DNA of 48,121 nt from Clostridia bacterium (GCA_900769545.1 CAAGGZ010000029.1:1-48121), one strand, 5' to 3'; shown: positions 6,532 through 14,931, numbered from the stretch's first letter. Program-made: numbers and translations. The notes: generated by a model from the letters alone, not told the origin.

Positions 6532-7617
6532 TTAATATTCAGCGCTTTCGATGACACCGCCGCCGAGACAGTTGATTCCGTCGTATAAAACGGCGTATTG
6601 TCCTTCGGTTACGGCGCGTTGTTTTTCTGCAAACTCAATGTGTAACGTTCCGTTATCGCGTACGCAAACGTGTACGTTTTGGTCGGGCTGACGGTAACGG
6701 AATTTCGCCATACAGTCAAATTCCTTGGCTTTGGGAGCTTCGGGAATCCAATTAAATCCCGAAACTTCGCAGGATTTGGAGTAAAGCGGCGCTTCGTCGC
6801 CGTGGGAAACGTAGAGCACGTTGTTGATAAGGTCTTTTTTAACGACAAACCATCTGCCGCCTTCGTCCTCGCCCCTGATACCGCCGAGCTCCAATCCGCG
6901 GCGTTGACCTAAGGTGTAATACATAAGCCCGATATGCTCGCCCACTTCTTTGCCAGAAAGGTCGAGTATTTTGCCTTTCTGCGCAGGCAAATAGGTGCTG
7001 AGGAATTTTCTGAAATTACGCTCCCCGATAAAACAAATGCCTGTGCTGTCCTTTTTTTTGGCAGTAGCTAAGCCCTGCTCGAGGGCGATTTTACGGATTT
7101 CGGGCTTTTCCATATCCTGCAAGGGGAAGAGCACGTTTTCAAGCTGTTTTTGGGATAATTGATTTAAAAAGTACGTTTGGTCTTTGTTTTGGTCTTTGGC
7201 TTTTTGCAATAAATGCACGCCGTTTTCGTGGGAAATTTTGCAATAATGTCCCGTGGCGATAAAGTCTGCGCCTAACTTTTTCGCTTCATCGAGAAAGGGG
7301 CCGAACTTAATTTCCCGATTGCAAAGCACGTCGGGGTTGGGCGTTCTGCCTGCCTTGTACTCGGCAAGGAAATAGGAAAAGACTCTGTCCATATATTCTT
7401 TGGCGAAATTCACGGTGTAGTAGGGAATATCGAGCACCGAACACACACGGCGAACGTCCGCATAATCGTCCTCGGCGGTACAACAACCGTTTTCATCGTT
7501 TTCTTCCCAGTTGAGCATATACAGCCCTATGACGTTGTAACCCTGTTCTTTTAAGAGCAAAGCAGCTACGGAGCTATCCACGCCGCCGCTCATACCGATA
7601 ACGACTGTTTTAGACAT
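6532..7617 (-). CDS. mnmA: tRNA-specific 2-thiouridylase MnmA
   Basis: 361 residues from ATG 7617; a GTG nine bases upstream is in frame, but AGGATAGGTG fits the ATG better. The PP-loop ATPase motif SGGVDSS lies at residues 10-16. The catalytic cysteine pair is C99 (PDVLCNREIKF) and C195 (STGICFIGER). The enzyme adenylates and then thiolates U34 of tRNA Lys, Glu and Gln, using a persulfide relay. Length and motifs are full and normal. First gene of the three-gene minus-strand set. Confidence 0.97.
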   Translation of the reverse strand: MSKTVVIGMSGGVDSSVAALLLKEQGYNVIGLYMLNWEENDENGCCTAEDDYADVRRVCSVLDIPYYTVNFAKEYMDRVFSYFLAEYKAGRTPNPDVLCNREIKFGPFLDEAKKLGADFIATGHYCKISHENGVHLLQKAKDQNKDQTYFLNQLSQKQLENVLFPLQDMEKPEIRKIALEQGLATAKKKDSTGICFIGERNFRKFLSTYLPAQKGKILDLSGKEVGEHIGLMYYTLGQRRGLELGGIRGEDEGGRWFVVKKDLINNVLYVSHGDEAPLYSKSCEVSGFNWIPEAPKAKEFDCMAKFRYRQPDQNVHVCVRDNGTLHIEFAEKQRAVTEGQYAVLYDGINCLGGGVIESAEY

Positions 7618-7686
7618 AAAACGCACCTATCCTTTGAAAAAGCGTAAAAAGTTTTCTTGAATTTAGAAATAGTATACCATAAACGC

Positions 7687-7716
7687 TTGCAAAAAGGAAG
7701 TAAAAAATAGTAAAAT
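7687..7716 (+). promoter_or_regulatory. Promoter of tRNA-Arg
   Basis: TTGCAA (7687-7692) and TAAAAT (7711-7716) are spaced 18 bp apart, ending 26 bp before the tRNA. Confidence 0.5.
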
Positions 7717-7742
7717 ATAGTTGCTTTTTTGAGGAAAAAAAT

Positions 7743-7819
7743 GTACTCGTAGTGTAATTGGATAACATTACGGCCTCCGACGCCGTCGAGTCTGGGTTCG
7801 AACCCCAGCGGGTACACCA
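7743..7819 (+). tRNA. tRNA-Arg (anticodon CCG), CCA encoded
   Basis: Cloverleaf read by eye. The acceptor strands GTACTCG and CGGGTAC pair with one G-U. The anticodon stem is ACGGC/GCCGT with loop CTCCGAC, giving anticodon CCG (codon CGG). The T arm is CTGGG-TTCGAAC-CCCAG. The discriminator is A, followed by an encoded CCA. The gene has its own promoter and terminator. Confidence 0.95.
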
Positions 7820-7852
7820 AAAACAACCGCCGAAGTAGGCGGTTGTTTTTTG
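7820..7852 (+). terminator. Terminator of tRNA-Arg
   Basis: AAAACAACCGCC (7820-7831) pairs with GGCGGTTGTTTT (7838-7849) and more T follows, directly after the CCA end. Confidence 0.85.
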
Positions 7853-7942
7853 ATAAAGCTATATGATTTAGTTGTTCTTTCCTTAATAAAAGTTAATTCT
7901 TTTCTAAACTGGTAGTTGAGTTGTAACTAAACTAATAGGTTA

Positions 7943-7971
7943 TTGTCATGTTTACCAAATTGTGCTATAAT
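7943..7971 (+). promoter_or_regulatory. Promoter of the XRE regulator
   Basis: TTGTCA (7943-7948), a 17-bp spacer and TATAAT (7966-7971), 23 bp before the start codon. Just upstream, TAGTTGAGTTGTAACTA (about 7912-7929) is an imperfect inverted repeat that could be an operator. Confidence 0.65.
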
Positions 7972-7994
7972 AAAACAAAAAAAGGAGCTATTTT

Positions 7995-8378
7995 ATGAAA
8001 TTAGGTCAAACTATTGCAGAAATGAGAAAACGAAATAACATGACGCAAGCCGAAGTGGCGGATGCTTTGCATATCAGTTATCAAGCTGTAAGCAAATGGG
8101 AGAGGGATGAATCTCTGCCTGATATTACCATGTTACCCAGTATTGCTGAATTATTTCATATAAGTATTGATAAGCTGTTGGGAAATTCTTATGAAATAAA
8201 AGCAGAAGAACACGTGGAAACAGACCAATGCGTGGATGAAAATATTCAGCAAGATATAAATCAAAAAGTTACAGATATAGTCAATAAAGAATTTGAAATT
8301 GGAATGAGCGAGGGCACCACACCAAGCGCAGAAGAATTAGCCGATAAGATTAGTGACTTTTTTATGTCTAAATCTTGA
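7995..8378 (+). CDS. XRE-family transcriptional regulator
   Basis: The 127-residue protein has an N-terminal HTH_3 domain (residues about 6-60; recognition helix in HISYQAVSKWERDES) of the type common in Clostridia, followed by an acidic helical tail of unknown function (about 75-127). Start supported by AAAGGAGC 7 bases upstream. It is a single gene with its own promoter; the target is unknown. The tail could be a ligand or partner domain, but nothing specific is recognisable. Confidence 0.85.
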   Translation: MKLGQTIAEMRKRNNMTQAEVADALHISYQAVSKWERDESLPDITMLPSIAELFHISIDKLLGNSYEIKAEEHVETDQCVDENIQQDINQKVTDIVNKEFEIGMSEGTTPSAEELADKISDFFMSKS

Positions 8379-8446
8379 GTTAAGCTTCGGCTATTTTTTG
8401 GTTCTTGATTATAAAAAAATTCCAATCAACTTTTTTATTTTTTGCA

Positions 8447-8475
8447 TTGACAAAAAATATGGATTGCCGTATAAT
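8447..8475 (+). promoter_or_regulatory. Promoter of the TRIC/UPF0126 gene
   Basis: TTGACA (8447-8452), 17 bp, TATAAT (8470-8475); both perfect. Confidence 0.75.
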
Positions 8476-8549
8476 ATAATAACGTAAAAGTAAGAATTGC
8501 AAGGCTGTGACGGAAAATTAAAACGGCGTTGCAAAGGATTTTCAAAAGT

Positions 8550-9257
8550 ATGATACCGGAAATTATTTTATTATTTTTAGAAATTGTAGGGACGATTGTG
8601 TTTGCGGTTTCAGGCGCGTTGGTGGCAATCAAGAGCAAGTTTGATATTTTTGGCGTGCTGGTTATCGGCTGCGTTACTGCCGTTGGCGGCGGTATGACGC
8701 GCGATATTTTGATAGGCTCGACGCCGCCTGCCGTTTTTTCAAAGCTCTATATTGTCTGTATTGCGGCGGTAACGGCAATCTGCGTGTTTATTATCGCATA
8801 TTTTTACGGAAGAAAATTCGACGTGATACACGAGCGTATCGAACCCATCAACAACGTATTTGACGCAATCGGTTTGGGAGTATTCTCGATTACGGGGACG
8901 GAGCTCGCTTTCGTCAACGGTTTGTCCGATAACGTTTTCTTGTCGATAACGTTGGGTGTTTTGACGGGCGTGGGCGGCGGTTTGCTTCGGGATATTATGA
9001 CCAAACAAATGCCGTACATATTCACAAAGCACGTGTACGCATTGGCGTCCATTCTTGGGACGGGGCTGTATTATGCTCTTCGGTTATATTTTCCTGAAAC
9101 CATATTGCCGAGTATTTTCTCCATTGTACTCATTGTCAGCGTGCGTTTGTTCGCGGCAAAATACCGTTGGAGCTTACCAAAAGTTCCGTTGGAAGAAAAA
9201 GAGAAAGAGGCAGAACAAAAACTTCCCTTATTAGAAGAAACCCAAGAAAAAGCGTAA
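8550..9257 (+). CDS. TRIC-type membrane protein (UPF0126 / YicG family)
   Basis: Start placed at ATG 8550 with AAAGGA about 11 bases upstream; the longer frame would need a TTG start. The 235-residue protein is an integral membrane protein of about seven segments built as two similar halves, each with a glycine kink and an arginine-aspartate pair: GGGMTRDILIG in the first half, GGGLLRDIMTK in the second. This is the hallmark of prokaryotic TRIC channels (formerly UPF0126), which form trimeric monovalent cation channels. The C-terminal tail is cytoplasmic, charged and rich in EK. It has its own promoter and a bidirectional terminator. Confidence 0.9.
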   Translation: MIPEIILLFLEIVGTIVFAVSGALVAIKSKFDIFGVLVIGCVTAVGGGMTRDILIGSTPPAVFSKLYIVCIAAVTAICVFIIAYFYGRKFDVIHERIEPINNVFDAIGLGVFSITGTELAFVNGLSDNVFLSITLGVLTGVGGGLLRDIMTKQMPYIFTKHVYALASILGTGLYYALRLYFPETILPSIFSIVLIVSVRLFAAKYRWSLPKVPLEEKEKEAEQKLPLLEETQEKA

Positions 9258-9261
9258 AAAT

Positions 9262-9285
9262 ATCCCCGACGATAACGTCGGGGAT
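9262..9285. terminator. Bidirectional terminator
   Basis: ATCCCCGACG (9262-9271) pairs perfectly with CGTCGGGGAT (9276-9285), with T-rich sequence on both sides. It lies between the convergent TRIC and ABC permease genes. Confidence 0.85.
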
Positions 9286-9290
9286 TGTTG

Positions 9291-11120
9291 TTATTCTAAG
9301 GTTTTTAACGAAGCGTTCATATCTGTTTTTGTGATTTTGCGATAGAGCAATCTCGTTGACAAAAAGGTAAAACACATTGTCAAAATCGGGGTGAGTATCC
9401 ACGTCCACCAATTTATATCCGCTACCGAGCCGAAATTGATAAGCCCGAATACAAATTCCAAAAAGACAAGTCCTACGGGGAGCCCTAAAATCGCCCCGAT
9501 AAAGCTCATAATATACACTTCGCGAAAGATATATCCGCTGACTTCCTTATCGTCGTAACCAAGTACCATTAAAGTGGCAATTTCACGCGTTCGTTCGCTG
9601 ACGTTGATATTGGTGAGATTGTATACGACCAGCGCGCAAAGAAGCGCAGAACAGACGATAAGCGTTACGGCAATCGCAATCAAGGACGCGCCGCCGTCCA
9701 GCTTAATAGAGCAATCCGTGAGCCCCATACCCGAAAGCACCAGTACCGTAGAGCCAAGCACCGAAATAACGGTCATTAAGAAACGGCTTTTGAAAAGCAA
9801 CACGTTGCGCATAGTGGATTTGTGTTTAAAAGACAGGTGATTCCAGATAAAAGGAATACGCTCGATAATGACTTTTTTGCCTGCTTTGGGCGCTCTGGGT
9901 GTGAGCAGCGTAACAGGCTTTTGTTTGGCGAGCTTCATACCCGTTGCAAACGTTAAAATCAACGTAGCGACAAGGAGGATAATCAACGTGAGCAGATAAT
10001 AGAAATAATGGTTTGTCGTCGGGAAGGGCGGCATAGCGTATTGCATATGGAACGCCGTATAAATAATTTTTGTCAACCATAATCCCAAACCGAACGCCGC
10101 TCCGCCGCCGATTGCCGTTGCGATAAATACGAATAAGGCGTATTTAGAGACGATTTTTGCATTGGAATAGCCAAGCGTTTTCAAACAAGCGATTTGCGCG
10201 CGTTCCTCGTCGAATAATCTCGACATAGTCGAGTAAACGACAAGCAGGGTAACGAGCAGGAAAAACACGACGAAAATAACGCCGATTTCGCCTACCTTTT
10301 CCCCGTAAGAAACAAGGGAATTCATACCGAAGTTTTCGTACAAACTCAACACAGAGACGTTTTCCGCGCCGAGCTCCGCCTCGATTTCCGCTTTCAAACG
10401 GTTGATTTCCGTTTCGTATTCGTCGCTGAACGAATCAAAGAGCGTTCTATCCTCCAACGTGATATACACGTCGTTGGTACGGAAAGGGGATTTGGAGTTT
10501 ATATACACGACGTTGTCGATATGGTCGTTTTCAAACTGGAAGCTCGGCTCTTCGATTTGTTGCACGATAAGCGGATTGCGCACAATACCGCAAACGGTGA
10601 GCTCGTAGGAAAACAGTTTGGAGTATTCGACGGTGATGGTATCGCCGATTTCATAGCCTTTAATGGCGTCGGTTTGTCTCTCGACAACGACGTCGATTTT
10701 TTTGGAGAGTAGCGAGCTTGCTTTGGGCAGTTCTCCCTCTAAGAGCTCCAACTGGTTAATGCGGCTTTCTAAATTATAATTATACAGGCGCACAATGTCT
10801 TTTTCGCCTGTGGGGGAGTCGGTATTTAGCTCCATTTCGTAACAAAGACTTTCCGAGAGGTTATTTTCTCCAAATCGATTGGAAAGATAAGAAAGCTCTT
10901 CTTTGGAAAAGCCGTTTTCGTTTTTGCTCTTGATATAAATATCGGAGATATTTTGCGATTGATAATAATTGTTGGCGGCGGTTTTTACTTTAAATTCCAC
11001 CTCGCCGATGCCTGCCATAAAGCCAATGCTGACAAATACGATGGCGATAATGGTGACAAGGCGTGTGAAATGCTTTTTAAACAGCCGAACGGAGGATTTA
11101 AAATGCGTTTTCATTACCAT
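9291..11120 (-). CDS. ABC transporter permease, FtsX/MacB type
   Basis: The 609-residue protein has an N-terminal membrane helix (about 20-40), a large extracytoplasmic domain (about 45-270, MacB-periplasmic-core-like), then three membrane helices with the FtsX motif (LFDEERAQIACLKTLGYSNAKI). A second FtsX module lies near the C-terminus (VSERTREIATLMVLGYDDKEV). This double FtsX layout is shared with BceB/YknZ/MacB-like permeases, which work by mechanotransmission rather than as classical importers. Its start ATG overlaps the stop of the ATPase gene (TGGTAATG), so the two are translationally coupled. Substrate unknown; lipid, peptide or antibiotic efflux are the usual roles. No two-component system is adjacent. 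Confidence 0.88.
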   Translation of the reverse strand: MVMKTHFKSSVRLFKKHFTRLVTIIAIVFVSIGFMAGIGEVEFKVKTAANNYYQSQNISDIYIKSKNENGFSKEELSYLSNRFGENNLSESLCYEMELNTDSPTGEKDIVRLYNYNLESRINQLELLEGELPKASSLLSKKIDVVVERQTDAIKGYEIGDTITVEYSKLFSYELTVCGIVRNPLIVQQIEEPSFQFENDHIDNVVYINSKSPFRTNDVYITLEDRTLFDSFSDEYETEINRLKAEIEAELGAENVSVLSLYENFGMNSLVSYGEKVGEIGVIFVVFFLLVTLLVVYSTMSRLFDEERAQIACLKTLGYSNAKIVSKYALFVFIATAIGGGAAFGLGLWLTKIIYTAFHMQYAMPPFPTTNHYFYYLLTLIILLVATLILTFATGMKLAKQKPVTLLTPRAPKAGKKVIIERIPFIWNHLSFKHKSTMRNVLLFKSRFLMTVISVLGSTVLVLSGMGLTDCSIKLDGGASLIAIAVTLIVCSALLCALVVYNLTNINVSERTREIATLMVLGYDDKEVSGYIFREVYIMSFIGAILGLPVGLVFLEFVFGLINFGSVADINWWTWILTPILTMCFTFLSTRLLYRKITKTDMNASLKTLE

Positions 11121-11815
11121 TCAATCTCCTCAATGGGTTTGGGGGTTTCGTTGATAATAACCTTTTCTATTAAGCCGTTTTTAATGCAAATAACCTTGTC
11201 CGCCATATCTTTTAACGCTTGGTTGTGCGTTACCACAATAACAAGCTTGCGATTGGTTTTGGAAACGTCGTACAAAAGCCGTAAAATGGTTTTACCTGTG
11301 TTATAATCGAGCGCGCCGGTCGGTTCGTCGCAGAGTAGGAGCTTTGGATTTTTGGCAATCGCTCTTGCAATACTGACGCGCTGTTGTTCGCCGCCCGAAA
11401 GCTGCGGAGGGAAGTTGAAAAGTCTCTCGCCGAGTCCGACGCTTTCAAGCGTTTGTACGGGGTCTAACGCGTCTTTGCAAATTTCCGTGGCGAGCTCCAC
11501 GTTTTCTTTTGCCGTGAGGTTCGCCATAAGGTTATAAAATTGGAAAATAAACCCGACGTCTTTGCGGCGGTATTGGGTGAGCTCCTTTTTAGTAAGGTGC
11601 GTAATTTCTTTTTCATCGAGCGCAATACGCCCTTCCGTGGCGTTATCCATACCGCCCAATAAGTTCAAAAGAGTGGTTTTGCCTGCTCCGCTGGGACCTA
11701 AAATAACGACGAACTCGCCGTTTTCCAGCTCGAAAGAAACGTCCTTGAGCGCGGTATAGTCGCCTGCGGCAGAATTATAAATTTTTGTTACGTTTTCCAA
11801 TTTTAAAAAGCTCAT
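11114..11815 (-). CDS. ABC transporter ATP-binding protein (MacB/LolD family)
   Basis: A 233-residue ATPase with Walker A GPSGAGKT at residues 40-47, Q-loop Q92, signature LSGGEQQR at 139-146, Walker B LLLCDEP at 159-165 and H-loop VTHN near 205. The sequence around the signature and the CDEPTGALD segment places it in the MacB/LolD/FtsE group that pairs with FtsX-type permeases. It is the first gene of the pair, driven by a promoter at 11843-11871, and overlaps the permease by 7 bases. Confidence 0.93.
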   Translation of the reverse strand: MSFLKLENVTKIYNSAAGDYTALKDVSFELENGEFVVILGPSGAGKTTLLNLLGGMDNATEGRIALDEKEITHLTKKELTQYRRKDVGFIFQFYNLMANLTAKENVELATEICKDALDPVQTLESVGLGERLFNFPPQLSGGEQQRVSIARAIAKNPKLLLCDEPTGALDYNTGKTILRLLYDVSKTNRKLVIVVTHNQALKDMADKVICIKNGLIEKVIINETPKPIEEIEW

Positions 11816-11842
11816 AAATGCCTCGTAGGGTTATTTTCTTTT

Positions 11843-11871
11843 ATTATAGTCAATTCGTTAAAAAAAATCAA
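11843..11871 (-). promoter_or_regulatory. Promoter of the ABC operon
   Basis: On the minus strand TTGATT (11866-11871), 17 bp, TATAAT (11843-11848). Confidence 0.65.
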
Positions 11872-11917
11872 TAGTTATTGTGTGATAAAACGTTAAAAAT
11901 TAGTTGATCTACAACCC

Positions 11918-11946
11918 TTGACAAGGAGCGGAAAAATCTGTATAAT
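11918..11946 (+). promoter_or_regulatory. Promoter of mgsA
   Basis: TTGACA (11918-11923), 17 bp, TATAAT (11941-11946); both perfect. It lies back to back with the ABC promoter, 46 bp between the two -35 boxes. Confidence 0.75.
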
Positions 11947-11979
11947 GAAAACGTACGCAAGATAAATAAGGAGTAAAAA

Positions 11980-12372
11980 ATGCAAAAGAAGAATAAAGTG
12001 AAGACGATTGCGCTGATTGCGCACGACAACAAAAAGGCAGATATTGTAAATTGGGCGTTGAAAAATAAGGAAACGTTGGCGCAATATAATTTATGCGGAA
12101 CGGGTACGACGGCGAAGCTCATTGCCGAAGCCACCGATTTGAATGTAAAGAGATATTTGTCGGGACCGCTTGGCGGAGATCAGCAGATAGGGGCGAAGGT
12201 TGCGGAAAAGAAAATCGACGTGGTGATTTTCTTCTGGGATCCGTTGTCCTCTCAACCGCACGACCCCGACGTAAAGGCGTTGCTTAGAATTGCGGTGGTT
12301 TATGACATTCCCATTGCGACCAATCGCGCTACGGCGGATTACGTTATGCACTCGGAGTATCTTAAAAAGTAA
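11980..12372 (+). CDS. mgsA: Methylglyoxal synthase
   Basis: The 130-residue protein converts dihydroxyacetone phosphate to methylglyoxal and phosphate, a bypass that relieves phosphosugar stress. Conserved residues are present: H15/D16 (IAHDNKK), the phosphate-binding TGTTA (41-45), SGPLGGDQQIGA (61-72) with catalytic D67, then D87, H94 and D97 in DPLSSQPHDPD. These equal E. coli positions with an offset of four. Length is normal. Start supported by AAGGAG 7 bases upstream. Single gene with its own promoter and terminator. Confidence 0.96.
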   Translation: MQKKNKVKTIALIAHDNKKADIVNWALKNKETLAQYNLCGTGTTAKLIAEATDLNVKRYLSGPLGGDQQIGAKVAEKKIDVVIFFWDPLSSQPHDPDVKALLRIAVVYDIPIATNRATADYVMHSEYLKK

Positions 12373-12377
12373 AAAAC

Positions 12378-12420
12378 AAAGGGGCAGGGTTGCGTTGAGC
12401 GCAACTTTCTGCTCCTTTTT
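12378..12420 (+). terminator. Terminator of mgsA
   Basis: A long stem with small mismatches: AAAGG, GCAG and GTTGCG pair with CGCAAC, CTGC and CCTTT, and TTTTT follows. Confidence 0.8.
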
Positions 12421-12462
12421 CGTAGTATTTTTAAAAAATATAGCCTAAAATGGTGTTTTACG

Positions 12463-12483
12463 CCATACAGGTATGTGTTGAGT
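12463..12483 (+). repeat. Dispersed intergenic element, copy 2 (left half only)
   Basis: CCATACAGGTATGTGTTGAG; one base differs from the GGTATGCGTTGA core. CATAC and GTATG form a small palindrome. It lies between the mgsA terminator and that of the PII operon. Confidence 0.55.
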
Positions 12484-12488
12484 AATAA

Positions 12489-12515
12489 AAATCCCTTGCC
12501 AAAAGCAAGGGATTT
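12489..12515 (-). terminator. Terminator of the DUF1538-PII operon
   Basis: AAATCCCTTGC (12489-12499) pairs perfectly with GCAAGGGATTT (12505-12515); on the minus strand a T-rich run follows. Confidence 0.8.
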
Positions 12516-12520
12516 CTTCG

Positions 12521-12847
12521 TTATTTTTGTTCGTTGCCGCTGGAAATACCTACAACGCCGTCTACGGGCATTGCAAAGGCAATCCCTTGTCCCGCCGTGT
12601 CGAGCCCGACTTCTTTATAAAGCGCGTGCATAACGTTTTCCTTGATTTCCGCGGGAACAAGAATCATAACAATCTCCTTTTCGGGTTGAATGGTGATATG
12701 GAAGAAGGTTTCCGCTTCCTTTCCAGCCGTACCGCGCGCGTTGATGACCGTGCCGCCGCGCGCCCCGAATTTCTTAGCGGTTTCCATAACCGCTTCGCTG
12801 TAACCGCTATTTACAATACAAAATATAGCTTCGTGATTAAATTCCAT
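12521..12847 (-). CDS. PII-family signalling protein
   Basis: The 108-residue protein has the PII ferredoxin-like pattern. A short first strand and helix (IVNSGYSEAVMETAKKFG) is followed by GARGGTVINARGT before the T-loop, then ITIQPEKEIVMILVP (B-loop region) and a C-terminal GIAFAMPVDGVVGI. PII proteins bind ATP/ADP and 2-oxoglutarate and control transporters or enzymes by direct contact. The T-loop is short and has no obvious uridylylated tyrosine. It is the third gene of a minus-strand operon with another PII-like protein and a DUF1538 membrane protein, and is probably its regulator. Start supported by AAGGAGAAAC. Confidence 0.8.
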   Translation of the reverse strand: MEFNHEAIFCIVNSGYSEAVMETAKKFGARGGTVINARGTAGKEAETFFHITIQPEKEIVMILVPAEIKENVMHALYKEVGLDTAGQGIAFAMPVDGVVGISSGNEQK

Positions 12848-12861
12848 AATGTTTCTCCTTA

Positions 12862-13245
12862 TTACTGACGGTTGTCGCTTAAAAAGCGGTAAATGGCTAC
12901 GCCGATGACGCTGGACATAGGAATGGTAAAGGCGATACCCTTTGCCTTTTTGAGTTTATTGAATCTATCCTCAATGGCGTGCAGGGCGTCCGTCGCTCTA
13001 TCCTCGCGAATGACGCTGAAAATAACGCTCTTATCCGAATCCTCTAACCCGAGCATATACAACGTATCCGATTTTGCCGTGCCTTGCGCCAAAACGGCGG
13101 TTTGGAAATTCACGTCGAAGTCGTGCAAGAGATCCATAAAAAACTCCGTTTTATTACGGTTTACAACGGTGACGAGCAATTTTAATTTCATCAACGAAGT
13201 ATCGTTTGCGCGAGGAGCTTTTGTTTTTTTACTGTTTTTATCCAT
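12862..13245 (-). CDS. PII-like protein (divergent)
   Basis: The 127-residue protein has a basic N-terminal extension (about 18 residues, KNSKKTKAPR), then a PII-like core: KLLVTVVNRNKTEFFMDLL, a strand with TAVLAQGTA in place of the usual T-loop base, SVIFSVIREDRATDALHAI, and GIAFTIPMSSVIGVAIY, which parallels GIAFAMPVDGVVGI in the next gene. It is more divergent than its neighbour and may not bind 2-oxoglutarate. The gaps of 12 and 14 bp on its two sides indicate one operon. Two different PII-like genes behind one membrane protein suggest a heteromeric or two-input control. Confidence 0.7.
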   Translation of the reverse strand: MDKNSKKTKAPRANDTSLMKLKLLVTVVNRNKTEFFMDLLHDFDVNFQTAVLAQGTAKSDTLYMLGLEDSDKSVIFSVIREDRATDALHAIEDRFNKLKKAKGIAFTIPMSSVIGVAIYRFLSDNRQ

Positions 13246-13257
13246 AAAGGCTCCTCC

Positions 13258-14784
13258 TTACAAGAAATTGATGATTTGTTCGTCGTCGGCGTCAAGAATA
13301 CGCTTCATAGCAATCTTTTCTTTGACTTTCTTAGAGACTACGGCTTTGAAGCCGAGGGCTTGAATGGTGATTAGCGGCGTCATAGCAACCATCGCCACAA
13401 GTCCAAACGCGTCGGTGAGAATCTTCGCTTCCCCTTGAAGGACGGAGCATATTCCGATAACGAAGGGAAGAATGAAGCTCGACGTCAACGGACCGCTTGC
13501 AACGCCGCCCGAGTCGAATGCAATTGCCGTGTATATTTTAGGGACAAAGAAGGAAAGCCCTAACGAAAGGAGATATCCCGGCACCATATAATATAAGATA
13601 CTGAAATCGTAGATGATACGAATAACGGACAAAGCGATGGAAATGCCTACGCCTGCGGAGAGCGCGATAAGCATAGAACGCTTTTTCACTGCGCCGCCCG
13701 TAACAGCTTCGACTTGTCTGTTTAAAACGTGAATGGCAGGCTCTGCCAAAACAACGGTAAGACCTAAGATAAAGCAGGCGATAATGAGAATTTCGTTGGA
13801 TTGCTCGGCAAGGTGCGTTCCCATTTTATAGCCGATGGGCATAAAGCCGACGGTAACGGCGGAAAGGAAGATCACCAAGCCGAAGAAGGTATAGAAAATA
13901 CCGACGACAATTTGTTTTAAACGCTTTTTGGGTTGTCTCATAAAGAAGTATTGTAACAGGAAGAAGAACAATACGATGGGAAGCAGCGCAATAAATACTT
14001 CCTGCGCCGTATGCCAAACGGTTGTGAAAAATTCCGCGCCCAAATGCGAGTCAATCGAATAATCGGGCAAACGGTAGTTAATATTTCCCGAAGCGAAAAT
14101 ACCCAGCAACATAACGGCGAGGATAGGACCGATGGAGCAAAGCGCGATGAAACCGAAGCTGCTTTCACGGTCACGTTTGTCGCCTAAGGTAGAGGCAACG
14201 CCGACGCCGAGCGCCATAATAAAGGGAACTGTAATAGGGCCAGTCGTTACACCGCCAGAGTCAAAGGCAAGGGGTAAAAAGCTCTCGTTACCGCCGATAA
14301 GCACAATTGATACGAGCGCAAATAACAGCAAATAGAAAAAACTCAAGAGCGAAGAAAGGCTCATTCTAAAAACGATTTTTAAAACGGAAAGGACAAGGAA
14401 AAGTCCTACGCCGATTGCAATTGTGAAAATAAGCGTCGTGCCGTCGAGGACTTCTTTTACCTGCGCGGCAAGCACGGAAAGGTCGGGCTCGGCAACGGTG
14501 ATGAATACGCCCATAACAAAACAAATGAGGAGTAGGAGCTTAAATTGGCCCGATTTGGAGATTCCCGAACCGATTTGCTCACCCATAGGCGTCATGGCGA
14601 TGTCTGCGCCGAGGTTAAAGAGCGCGATGCCGATAATCAATGACACTGCCGAGCCTGCAAATATCAAAGATTCCTTTGTGGAAAAGTTCACCAAAGGAGT
14701 CAAGTTGAGAAGCAGGACAATCAACGCCACGGGCAAAACCGAGACGGTGGCTTCTTTCAGTTTTATGAAGAGAGATTTCAGCAT
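13258..14784 (-). CDS. DUF1538 membrane protein, probable transporter
   Basis: The 508-residue integral membrane protein is built of two homologous halves. Each half carries an AEP motif (98-100, AEPDLSVLAAQV; 347-349, AEPAIHVLNRQV) and AFDSGGV followed by a GP pair (173-183 and 422-432). Such inverted or repeated halves with glycine-rich breaks in helices are typical of secondary transporters. DUF1538 proteins are known to be encoded next to PII genes, but I know of no established substrate. The start at ATG 14784 has only a weak AGGT upstream. The promoter contains a perfect palindrome over the -10 box (14806-14824). Confidence 0.85.
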   Translation of the reverse strand: MLKSLFIKLKEATVSVLPVALIVLLLNLTPLVNFSTKESLIFAGSAVSLIIGIALFNLGADIAMTPMGEQIGSGISKSGQFKLLLLICFVMGVFITVAEPDLSVLAAQVKEVLDGTTLIFTIAIGVGLFLVLSVLKIVFRMSLSSLLSFFYLLLFALVSIVLIGGNESFLPLAFDSGGVTTGPITVPFIMALGVGVASTLGDKRDRESSFGFIALCSIGPILAVMLLGIFASGNINYRLPDYSIDSHLGAEFFTTVWHTAQEVFIALLPIVLFFFLLQYFFMRQPKKRLKQIVVGIFYTFFGLVIFLSAVTVGFMPIGYKMGTHLAEQSNEILIIACFILGLTVVLAEPAIHVLNRQVEAVTGGAVKKRSMLIALSAGVGISIALSVIRIIYDFSILYYMVPGYLLSLGLSFFVPKIYTAIAFDSGGVASGPLTSSFILPFVIGICSVLQGEAKILTDAFGLVAMVAMTPLITIQALGFKAVVSKKVKEKIAMKRILDADDEQIINFL

Positions 14785-14805
14785 AGTTGTACCTAAAACG
14801 TATAT

Positions 14806-14841
14806 TTAAGGTATTATACCTTAAAAAGGGAGAAAAGTCAA
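14806..14841 (-). promoter_or_regulatory. Promoter and palindromic operator of the DUF1538-PII operon
   Basis: On the minus strand TTGACT (14836-14841), 17 bp, TATAAT (14813-14818). The -10 box is embedded in a 19-bp palindrome, TTAAGGTAT-T-ATACCTTAA (14806-14824), with 9-bp perfect arms, which would let a dimeric repressor block the polymerase. Confidence 0.7.
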
Positions 14842-14902
14842 TGTAAAAGGGGAGCGGTTTGCGTTTATTTCGCGAAAGTTTTATAAAAAGCGGGGTTTGT
14901 AA

Positions 14903-14931
14903 TTGACAATTTGTGGACAAAGGGATACAAT
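14903..14931 (+). promoter_or_regulatory. Promoter of the YwaF-like gene
   Basis: TTGACA (14903-14908), 17 bp, TACAAT (14926-14931). It overlaps the 5' end of the longest open frame, which shows that the gene starts further downstream. Confidence 0.65.

Noticed and set aside
8381..8400. Terminator after the XRE gene (AGC-TTCG-GCT)
   Set aside because: Only 3-4 bp of stem, although a UUCG loop and T-run are present; not strong enough to list as a feature.
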